This document shows positions 1-5,548 of a DNA stretch of 7,012 bases, one piece after another (the stretch's first letter is position 1; each line of letters begins with the position of its first letter). Origin of the DNA: Bergeyella zoohelcum (lineage in GTDB: Bacteria; Bacteroidota; Bacteroidia; Flavobacteriales; Weeksellaceae). The position numbers and the translations under genes are program-made. The notes under the pieces are model-generated. The model saw nothing but the letters and a program-made list of their open reading frames with translations, ran no database searches and was not told where the DNA came from. The DNA is taken from contig JAUNHO010000049.1 of the NCBI GenBank assembly GCA_030523905.1, forward strand, positions 1-7,012, in the 5' to 3' direction.

Positions 1-492
1 GGATATGTTATTAGAAGCCTTGTTTGTGTTCGTTTTTCTGCCTCTACTCGCAAAAAATTGTTTCAATTCGCTGTATTTCTGCTCGTAGCCTACGGAATTA
101 GACCCCGCTCGGTAGGTGGTGTAGGCATAGTCGGCAAGGCTATCTTGGTAGTTGTCGTAATCGTGCAGGATTTTAGAGTTATTGACCTTCGTTGCCAAGT
201 TTTGCAAACGATTATAGAAGCCTTCTAGCGTGGTTCTGCTGTTAAAATCCTTCTGAAACTCCGCCCAATCCACATCTGGAACGCGTAATTCTGGCTGTGC
301 GGTGGCAAAATCATTCACCTTGTTGATGAACAATTTGTTCTGCTCATTCACGCGTCCGTATCGGTGTCGGTCTTCGGCGGTGAGATTCACATTCAGTCCG
401 TTCATTGCGGTCTCCAAAGTCGTTAGTGCTTGGTTAATCGCCGTGATTTGCTCTTCTGTCAAATGGCTGTTGTTGAGATTATTAATGCTCAT
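1..492 (-). CDS. Uncharacterised all-helical protein, C-terminus cut by the window edge
   Basis: Reading the minus strand from the ATG at 490-492 gives 164 codons without a stop to the left edge, so the gene is partial at its 3' end. The product begins MSINNLNNSHLTEEQITAIN and is rich in N, Q, E, K and A, with no signal peptide or membrane segment. I read about five amphipathic helices (roughly residues 12-33, 48-65, 75-103, 112-130 and 136-150), then a polar tail with RGRKTNTNK. The pattern LTAEDR, FINKVNDFATAQPEL, VDWAEFQKDF and DYAYTTYRAG resembles, from memory, a widespread unnamed soluble family of about 150-180 residues, so little of the C-terminus is probably missing. No catalytic motif is visible and I do not know the function. 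It is divergent from recJ and separated from it by 258 bases. An opposite-strand frame at 302-508 is a shadow of it. Confidence 0.8.
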   Translation of the reverse strand, partial: MSINNLNNSHLTEEQITAINQALTTLETAMNGLNVNLTAEDRHRYGRVNEQNKLFINKVNDFATAQPELRVPDVDWAEFQKDFNSRTTLEGFYNRLQNLATKVNNSKILHDYDNYQDSLADYAYTTYRAGSNSVGYEQKYSELKQFFASRGRKTNTNKASNNIS

Positions 493-685
493 TGTAAAAA
501 TATTTTAAGATTAAACAAAATAACGATAACAAAAAAGGCTTCGCCCCTACGAAAGGAACGAAACCCAATATTTCTAATACAAAAAATAACAGCAAGGCAG
601 TGTTTTACCCCCCCCTTACATTTTTATTTGATATACGCAAATTATTTAATAGAAAAATATCCACTTTTTTAGTGTTTGATATGGG

Positions 686-716
686 CAAATTTAATGAGTA
701 ATTTGAAATAAACAAA
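686..716 (-). promoter_or_regulatory. Candidate Bacteroidota-type promoter for the left-edge helical protein gene
   Basis: On the minus strand TAAATTTG (plus-strand CAAATTTA, 686-693) matches the Bacteroidota -7 consensus TAnnTTTG. A TTTG (plus-strand CAAA, 713-716) lies exactly 19 bases upstream, where the -33 element is expected. Transcription would start near 680 and give a leader of roughly 185-190 bases before the ATG at 492. This is consensus matching by eye in AT-rich DNA, so chance matches are possible, but both boxes and the spacing agree. Confidence 0.5.
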
Positions 717-738
717 ATTTAACTTCAAAAAAAATCCG

Positions 739-746
739 TAATTTTG
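739..746 (+). promoter_or_regulatory. Candidate -7 box of recJ, implying a leaderless or near-leaderless mRNA
   Basis: TAATTTTG fits the Bacteroidota -7 consensus TAnnTTTG and ends only four bases before the recJ ATG at 751. Transcription normally begins a few bases after this box, so the transcript would start at or next to the start codon. No good TTTG -33 element lies about 19 bases upstream (only TTTA at 718-721), which weakens the call. No Shine-Dalgarno-like sequence precedes the gene. Confidence 0.45.
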
Positions 747-750
747 CCAA

Positions 751-2469
751 ATGATGAACCAAAAATGGATTTATAGAGACGAGCCAGATGAAGAAATTGT
801 AGATGACCTCTGCATTTCTACTGGTTTTAGAACCTTGGAGTCTAAAATACTCGTCCTTCGCAATATCAATAACTACCAAAACGCCAGAGAGTTTTTCAAA
901 CCAAAAGCCGAAGACCTGCACAACCCTTTCCTAATGGCAGATATGCAAAAGGCAGTGGAGAGAATCCTCACGGCGATAGACAACGAGGAGAAAATCCTCA
1001 TCTACGGAGATTATGATGTAGATGGTACTACTGCCGTTGCTCTTATGTATCTCTATCTCAGCAAGATAATGAGCAAAGACTATCTGGATTTCTACATTCC
1101 GCATCGTAATAACGAGGGCTATGGGATTTCCAAAGAGGGGATAGATTTCGCAAAAGAGAATGGTTTTAGCCTTATCATCGCTTTGGATTGTGGTATAAAA
1201 GCCATTGAGCAAGTAGATTATGCCAATACTTTGGGGATAGATTTCATCATCTGCGACCACCATTTACCAGGCGATAAAATCCCAAAAGCCGTAGCGGTGC
1301 TAGACCCAAAAAGAAAAGATTGCCGCTATCCGTTCAAAGAACTTTCGGGCTGTGGCGTAGGCTTCAAACTTTGCCAAGGTCTTAATACGCATAAAAATAT
1401 CCCTACACCTGAACTGAATAAACTGACTGATTTACTGGCGATTTCCATAGCGGCAGACATCGTTTCTATGACTGGGGAAAACCGCGTTTTAGCAAAAAAT
1501 GGTCTCAAATATTTACAAAAAACAGAAAATATAGGACTTCGTTTGCTAATTCCAGAGGAGAAATTGGCAAACTATGAGATTTCAAATATCGTTTTTGAAA
1601 TTGCCCCAAAAATCAATGCCGCTGGGCGTATCTCTCACGGAAAATCGGCAGTAGAACTGATGGTAGCCGATAATAAAAAACAAGCCGAGCAAATCATCAA
1701 TGAAATCAATGATTTGAATGATTCTCGCCGTGAGCTAGATTCCACCAGTACGGAAGAAGCTCTCCAACAGATAGAAGATACCCACCAAACTCAAAATGCC
1801 ACCACCGTGGTCTATGCACCACACTGGAACAAGGGCGTTATCGGTATTGTGGCATCTCGTCTTACGGAGCATTATTACAAGCCTACTTTGGTTTTCACTG
1901 ATGGTAATGATGATGAAATAGTGGCATCGGCTCGTTCGGTTTCAGATTTTGATGTCCACGAAGCCTTGGAAATGTGTTCCGAGTACCTTTCTAAATTCGG
2001 CGGACACCCCGCTGCAGCTGGGCTTTCAATGAAAAAAGAAGTCTTTGAAGATTTCAAAAAAAAGTTTGAGCAAGTGGTATCAGAAAGGATTTTACCGCAT
2101 CAGAAAGAGCCTTGCATTACCATTGATACGGTGGTAGAAATTGAAAATCTAAATAAAGATTTCTTCCTGTTTCATAAGAAATTAGCTCCGTTTGGGCCAC
2201 ATAATATGAAACCTGTTTTGGTACTGAAAAACCAAAGCATCGCGGGGTATGTGAAGCAAATCGGTAAAGATGAAAACCACATCAAATTCTTGCTTCATAA
2301 CCCGTCTGTAACGGGTGGCTCAATAGAATGTGTGGGCTTTAAGTTTGGGAAATATTATGAAAATTTCAAGAATAAAATCTTTGATATAGCCTTTACCATA
2401 GAGGAAAACCACTGGAAAGGCAGAACTACTTACTACCTTAATATAAGAGATGTGAAGTTTAGGGATTAA
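751..2469 (+). CDS. recJ: Single-stranded-DNA-specific 5'-3' exonuclease RecJ
   Basis: RecJ degrades single-stranded DNA 5' to 3', using Mn2+ or Mg2+, in the cytoplasm. It acts in recombinational repair (RecF pathway), mismatch repair and base excision repair. The 572-residue product has the whole DHH-family set in order: YGDYDVDG at 85-92, LDCG at 145-148, the DHH triad at 169-171 (CDHHLPG), AADIVSM at 234-240 and NAAGRISHG at 289-297. The DHHA1 part has GVIGIVASR at 362-370 and GGHPAAAG at 417-424. A C-terminal region from about 455 with FGPHNMKP matches the RecJ OB-fold domain. Length and motif integrity indicate a functional enzyme. The start could be either of the two tandem ATGs (751 or 754). 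The gene is followed by its own terminator, so it is probably monocistronic. Frames inside it on the minus strand (691-921, 931-1263, 1326-1508, 1875-2057) are shadows. Confidence 0.97.
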   Translation: MMNQKWIYRDEPDEEIVDDLCISTGFRTLESKILVLRNINNYQNAREFFKPKAEDLHNPFLMADMQKAVERILTAIDNEEKILIYGDYDVDGTTAVALMYLYLSKIMSKDYLDFYIPHRNNEGYGISKEGIDFAKENGFSLIIALDCGIKAIEQVDYANTLGIDFIICDHHLPGDKIPKAVAVLDPKRKDCRYPFKELSGCGVGFKLCQGLNTHKNIPTPELNKLTDLLAISIAADIVSMTGENRVLAKNGLKYLQKTENIGLRLLIPEEKLANYEISNIVFEIAPKINAAGRISHGKSAVELMVADNKKQAEQIINEINDLNDSRRELDSTSTEEALQQIEDTHQTQNATTVVYAPHWNKGVIGIVASRLTEHYYKPTLVFTDGNDDEIVASARSVSDFDVHEALEMCSEYLSKFGGHPAAAGLSMKKEVFEDFKKKFEQVVSERILPHQKEPCITIDTVVEIENLNKDFFLFHKKLAPFGPHNMKPVLVLKNQSIAGYVKQIGKDENHIKFLLHNPSVTGGSIECVGFKFGKYYENFKNKIFDIAFTIEENHWKGRTTYYLNIRDVKFRD

Positions 2470-2473
2470 AAAT

Positions 2474-2499
2474 AAGCCCCAACCCCAAAGGGGCTTTTT
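2474..2499 (+). terminator. Rho-independent terminator of recJ
   Basis: The arms AAGCCCC (2474-2480) and GGGGCTT (2490-2496) form a 7-bp GC-rich stem with a 9-base loop, followed by a run of T to 2499. It begins four bases after the recJ stop codon. It separates recJ from nadD, although some read-through could feed nadD because no clear promoter box was seen between them. Confidence 0.85.
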
Positions 2500-2514
2500 C
2501 ATTGAAAAAACTAA

Positions 2515-3108
2515 ATGCAAATGAAAAAAACAGGTTTATTTTTTGGGTCATTCAACCCGATACATATAGGACATTTGATTTTGGCGAACTACATTTTGGA
2601 GCATTCCGATATGCAGGAATTGTGGTTTGTGGTCAGTCCGCAAAATCCTTTTAAGGAAAAAAAATCACTACTGAAAGACCACAATAGGCTGGATATGGTA
2701 CAACGAGCCATAAAAAACTACCCTAAAATGAGAGCTTCGGATATAGAGTTTCATCTACCTACGCCTAGCTACACCATCGATACGCTTACTTATCTGAAAG
2801 AGAAATATCCTAATCATTCTTTCGCTTTGATAATGGGCGAAGACAATCTAAAAAGCCTTCATAGGTGGAAAAATGCAGAGAAACTCATTGCCGAGCATCA
2901 AATCATTGTTTATCCGAGACTTACAGAGGATAAAGAACCAGCGAACGAACTGGCAGAACACGAAAATATTTCGCTAATAGATGCCCCAATGATAGAACTT
3001 TCTGCCACCGAAATAAGACGAATGATAAAAGAAAACAGAAATGTACGCCCAATGCTTCCACCAGAGGTTTTTGAGTATTTGGACGGAAGTAATTTTTATA
3101 AACAATAG
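2515..3108 (+). CDS. nadD: Nicotinate-nucleotide adenylyltransferase NadD
   Basis: NadD transfers AMP from ATP to nicotinate mononucleotide, giving deamido-NAD, the penultimate step of NAD synthesis, in the cytoplasm. The product is 197 residues, usual for the family. It has the nucleotidyltransferase signature GSFNPIHIGH at 11-20 (the HxGH motif binds ATP phosphates), SPQNPFK at 41-47, PSYTIDTL at 84-91, MGEDNL at 107-112, HRWKN at 116-120 and the C-terminal LSATEIRR at 162-169, the SxTxIR motif. The first two codons (MQ) are optional: an ATG at 2521 gives MKKTGLFFGSF, which looks more like relatives, so the true start may be 2521. The gene lies 15 bases after the recJ terminator and 3 bases before the DUF3817 gene, with which it is probably cotranscribed. 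No -7 box was recognised directly upstream. Confidence 0.96.
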   Translation: MQMKKTGLFFGSFNPIHIGHLILANYILEHSDMQELWFVVSPQNPFKEKKSLLKDHNRLDMVQRAIKNYPKMRASDIEFHLPTPSYTIDTLTYLKEKYPNHSFALIMGEDNLKSLHRWKNAEKLIAEHQIIVYPRLTEDKEPANELAEHENISLIDAPMIELSATEIRRMIKENRNVRPMLPPEVFEYLDGSNFYKQ

Positions 3109-3111
3109 ATA

Positions 3112-3456
3112 ATGAATGATTTAGTAGAAAAACTTCGTGGTCGCTACGGAGATGATAAACTGATGATTTGGTTCAAAAAAACTTGTCTCTACGAGGCGAT
3201 TTCCTGTTTCCTGCTCTACTGCGTGGCAATGGTCTGGAAACGCTACGCCCCAGAGGGACTGGCTTCCACCATTTTCATTATTATCATTGGGAATCTGCAC
3301 GGGCTATTTTTTACGCTGTATTTATTACTCTGTCTCCCAGCACGGAAAATCTATAATTGGGACGATGAGGATTTTGTTTTTTCTCTTCTGTCTGCCTTTT
3401 TCCCATTTGCGACAATATGGGTAGATAGACAACTTGCGAGAAAGGATAGAAACTAG
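3112..3456 (+). CDS. Small DUF3817-family integral membrane protein
   Basis: This 114-residue protein has three likely membrane segments, around residues 24-42, 52-76 and 86-103, with charged ends (LRGRYGDDK at the start, RQLARKDRN at the end). The hallmarks of DUF3817 are present: an early YEAISCFLL helix, GNLHGLFFTLYLLL in the second, and the closing FFPFATIWVDRQL with the PF..x..DR pattern. The family is widespread and its biochemical role is unknown to me. Its start is 3 bases after the nadD stop codon, so the two genes are almost certainly one transcript and may be translationally coupled. Whether the pairing has functional meaning cannot be told from one genome. Its stop codon lies inside an 18-base palindrome. 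Small overlapping frames (3168-3356 plus, 3311-3577 minus) are shadows. Confidence 0.85.
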   Translation: MNDLVEKLRGRYGDDKLMIWFKKTCLYEAISCFLLYCVAMVWKRYAPEGLASTIFIIIIGNLHGLFFTLYLLLCLPARKIYNWDDEDFVFSLLSAFFPFATIWVDRQLARKDRN

Positions 3457-3463
3457 TTTCTAT
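3446..3463. repeat. Perfect 18-base palindrome spanning the DUF3817 gene stop codon
   Basis: ATAGAAACTAGTTTCTAT reads identically on both strands and contains the TAG stop at 3454-3456. As RNA it could fold into a 7-bp, AT-rich stem with a CTAG loop. It sits at the convergent end of the nadD unit and the bestrophin gene, so it may help termination in either direction. No T tract follows on the plus strand, so a standard intrinsic terminator is not supported. Confidence 0.5.
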
Positions 3464-3509
3464 GGTGTGAGAATATTCAGATGATAAGGTTTTTGATTCA
3501 AAAAAATCA

Positions 3510-4430
3510 TTACTTAAAAAAAATCTCGTTTTTATTCCTTTCAGGAAAAGGAGGCTGATGGATTTTGACCTGTTCAAAAATAGAAAATTCTATGTTTTTG
3601 CAAATGGTATCAAGGGCTAAATCATTTTCTTCCTCCCCAAAAGGGTCGCCTATTTCCTCTATAATGGCATCTAGTGCGATAAAAGTATAGCTAATCAGTA
3701 GGACAATCACAGGCATCATCAGTCCTACGATGTCTATCAGCCCGAAAGGCAACCAAAAACAATAGAGATACACGGTGCGGTGCATCAGCAGTTTGTATGC
3801 GAAAGGCAGAGGCGTATTGTCTATCCTTTCACACGCTCCCACGATATGGGAAAACTGGTTCATTTGTTGGTCCATTTGAGCCAAGATAATACTATCTATA
3901 TTACCTTTTTGGTATTGTTCATAGACCCTTTCAGACATTAAATCTAGAATGGCAATTGGCTTGAATCGTTTGTTTTTTATTCGTTCAAAATCTTCTTTTT
4001 GTAGTAATCTTTCAAGCGTTTCGGTATTGCTTTTTTTTCTTAATTGATAGTTCAAAGCCCAAGAAAAAGCGGCAATCATTTTCACAAATTGCTGTTGTTT
4101 TTCCTTATCTGCCTTCGGGATTAGGGAGGTGATTTGCCTTGTAAGCGATCGGGTTTCTATTACCAAAAGCCCCCAAAGTTTTCGTCCTTCCCAAAATCTG
4201 TCATAACTGGCACTATTGCAAAAGCCCATAAAAATAGCCAAAGCCAAGCCTATCAGGGTGAAAACAGCGGGATTTAGTTTTACTTTATAGTCATAAATAT
4301 TGCCTTTGACGAAAAGTACCAAACAAGCAAATCCTGTAATGATGAGTAGCTGCGGTAGGATTTTTTTCAGTACAGAACCTCTCCAAATGAACAACATACT
4401 GAGCCACGAGCCTCTTTCTCTGATAATCAT
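3510..4430 (-). CDS. Bestrophin-family (UPF0187) ion channel protein
   Basis: Bacterial bestrophins form pentameric ion channels in the inner membrane; the Klebsiella homologue (KpBest) is a structural model and conducts cations. This 306-residue product opens with the family-typical WLSMLFIWRGSVL (residues 9-21) and has hydrophobic segments near 25-42 and 55-70. The signature FCNSASYDRFWEGRKLWG lies at 70-87, GACERIDNTPLPFAY at 198-212, a hydrophobic pair of helices at about 218-256, and the C-terminal DPFGEEENDLAL at 262-273. By its distance from the signature, the pore neck should be lined by about L62, I66 and F70, close to the I/I/F recalled for KpBest. The ATG at 4430 gives the expected N-terminus. 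It lies 122 bases downstream of ctlX on the same strand with no clear -7 box of its own, and converges with the DUF3817 gene 53 bases away. Ion selectivity and physiological role are unknown. Confidence 0.93.
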   Translation of the reverse strand: MIIRERGSWLSMLFIWRGSVLKKILPQLLIITGFACLVLFVKGNIYDYKVKLNPAVFTLIGLALAIFMGFCNSASYDRFWEGRKLWGLLVIETRSLTRQITSLIPKADKEKQQQFVKMIAAFSWALNYQLRKKSNTETLERLLQKEDFERIKNKRFKPIAILDLMSERVYEQYQKGNIDSIILAQMDQQMNQFSHIVGACERIDNTPLPFAYKLLMHRTVYLYCFWLPFGLIDIVGLMMPVIVLLISYTFIALDAIIEEIGDPFGEEENDLALDTICKNIEFSIFEQVKIHQPPFPERNKNEIFFK

Positions 4431-4442
4431 TTAATAGTTTTT

Positions 4443-4532
4443 TTATTAGGAATTAGTTTATTTAAGGCTTTGGAAATCAGTTATTAGGAGTAGGTTCTTT
4501 TGATGAATAAAATCTCCGTACCCCTAATAACT
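4443..4532. repeat. Intergenic TTATTAGG repeats with a long imperfect hairpin
   Basis: Three copies of TTATTAGG occur in a 122-base gap: direct at 4443-4450 and 4481-4488, and inverted (CCTAATAA) at 4523-4530. The last two are the core of an inverted repeat, 4479-4492 against 4519-4532, pairing at 13 of 14 positions around a loop of about 26 bases. The direct copies extend to TTATTAGGAATTAG and TTATTAGGAGTAGG. No T run follows either arm closely enough for a standard terminator. It may be a decayed intergenic repeat element, an mRNA processing or stability structure between ctlX and the bestrophin gene, or a regulator site. Confidence 0.5.
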
Positions 4533-4552
4533 AATCTCTAAAAAAACAATAT

Positions 4553-5482
4553 TTACTTTGCAATTTTTTTCAAAAATACCTCGGCAAGCATACATCTTGC
4601 ACTACCACCTCCGTTGGTTTCTATGGTACTAAGGTCTGCGTAGATGATTTCGCAATATTTTTCTATACTTGCTATCTGCTCTGGCGTGAGAGACTGATAG
4701 GCAGACTGGCTCATTACCAAGAATTTTTCGCCGTTATCATTCTGTACTTGTAGCATATTCCCAGCGAAGTTTTGCATTTGCTGTTCAGTGATTTCTACAA
4801 TTTCTTTACCAGAACCTAGTATCGTTTCCACTACATTTTTTCGCTCGGTGGTATCATCTATACAATCAAGGCAGATGACTACAAACTGGTCTGCTACGCA
4901 CATCATTACATTGGTATGATAGATAGGAAGACGCTCTGTACCAGCCGTTTGGAATGAATGGAAGACAATAGGTTTATAACCGATTTTTTCACAAAACTGA
5001 TGGAACAAATTTTCATCAAGACGAAGAGAAACCGAACCATATGCCAGCTGATTATCGTGGTCAAAAATCATACTTCCTGTTCCTTCAAGGTATTTTTCAT
5101 CGGCTTCGGATTGTGTAAAATCTACGATTTCTTTTATCTCAAAACCTTGATTTTTCACCTCTTCTATAATCTCCATTCTTCTCTCATCTCTACGATTGGG
5201 AGCAAACATAGGATAAAGAAACACACGCCCATCTCTACCGAAACTCACCCAGTTATTAGGAAAAATAGAATCTGGCGTATGGGGTTCCAAAGTATCTTTT
5301 ATGCTAATGACATTAATGCCTTTGCTACGAAGTTTCTCCACGAAATTTCTAAATTCCACGAGGGCTTTTTCTTGGGTTTCGGTATTTTCAGAATTGATTT
5401 GGAAATAATTATTTTTAGCCGTTTGGGCATTATATCCGAACGCCACAGGCTCTATCATCAGAAGGGTGCTAGTTGTTTGCAT
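4553..5482 (-). CDS. ctlX: CtlX-type amidinohydrolase (arginine deiminase-related, pentein fold)
   Basis: From the ATG at 5482 the product has 309 residues and begins MQTTSTLLMIEPVAFGYN, the usual start of this family. The frame is open 15 codons further up, but that start would lie inside the neighbouring terminator hairpin, so 5482 is preferred. The guanidine-modifying pentein layout is complete: FPNNWVSFGRDG at 74-85, EGTGSM at 133-138 (acidic catalytic residue probably E133), YHTNVMM at 188-194 (catalytic H189) and GGGSARCMLAE at 291-301 (nucleophile C297). CtlX of Francisella is a citrulline ureidase giving ornithine, CO2 and ammonia, and many relatives are annotated only as arginine deiminase-related. 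The substrate here is therefore inferred: citrulline, arginine or another guanidino/ureido compound. The protein is cytoplasmic. No arginine catabolism or transport genes are beside it. The long opposite-strand frame at 4958-5767 is a shadow. Confidence 0.85.
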   Translation of the reverse strand: MQTTSTLLMIEPVAFGYNAQTAKNNYFQINSENTETQEKALVEFRNFVEKLRSKGINVISIKDTLEPHTPDSIFPNNWVSFGRDGRVFLYPMFAPNRRDERRMEIIEEVKNQGFEIKEIVDFTQSEADEKYLEGTGSMIFDHDNQLAYGSVSLRLDENLFHQFCEKIGYKPIVFHSFQTAGTERLPIYHTNVMMCVADQFVVICLDCIDDTTERKNVVETILGSGKEIVEITEQQMQNFAGNMLQVQNDNGEKFLVMSQSAYQSLTPEQIASIEKYCEIIYADLSTIETNGGGSARCMLAEVFLKKIAK

Positions 5483-5504
5483 TATTTTATATTTAAGATT
5501 GAGG

Positions 5505-5512
5505 CAAAAATA
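5505..5512 (-). promoter_or_regulatory. Candidate -7 box for ctlX
   Basis: The minus-strand sequence TATTTTTG (plus-strand CAAAAATA) matches TAnnTTTG and lies 22 bases upstream of the ctlX ATG, predicting a leader of roughly 17 bases. No TTTG was found at the expected -33 distance, where the stem of the upstream gene's terminator lies instead. The region is T-rich on this strand, so the match may be fortuitous. Confidence 0.4.
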
Positions 5513-5541
5513 AAAAAAAAGACACAATTTCTGTGTCTTTT
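5512..5541 (-). terminator. Rho-independent terminator of the lipoprotein operon
   Basis: Read on the minus strand, AAAAGACACA (5541-5532) pairs with TGTGTCTTTT (5526-5517) around the loop GAAAT, and the T tract continues to 5512, nine T in all. It starts seven bases beyond the stop codon of the DUF4625 lipoprotein gene, which is the classical placement. It separates the lipoprotein operon from ctlX. Confidence 0.88.
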
Positions 5542-5548
5542 GCGGAGA

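Noticed and set aside
302..672. Two plus-strand frames (302-508 and 430-672)
   Set aside because: The first is antisense to the left-edge helical protein, and the second spans its start and the AT-rich intergenic region. Neither product has the composition of a real protein.
931..1263. A 110-codon minus-strand frame inside recJ
   Set aside because: It is antisense to the DHH catalytic core of recJ, and no start context or family resemblance supports it.
3494..3510. TGATT...AATCA inverted repeat next to the bestrophin stop codon as a terminator
   Set aside because: The stem is only 5 bp of mostly A-T pairs and no T tract follows on the minus strand.
3311..3577. An 88-codon minus-strand frame across the convergent gap
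   Set aside because: It overlaps the bestrophin gene 3' end in another frame and is antisense to the DUF3817 gene; the product looks non-native.
4571..4578. A CAAAAATA match (minus-strand TATTTTTG) that could be a bestrophin promoter box
   Set aside because: It lies inside the ctlX coding end, within A/T-rich sequence, about 140 bases from the bestrophin start, and has no partner -33 element.
5483..5527. N-terminal extension of ctlX to an ATG at 5527
   Set aside because: It would start inside the terminator hairpin of the upstream operon and add hydrophobic residues not expected in this cytoplasmic family; MQTTSTLLMIEP at 5482 is the typical start.
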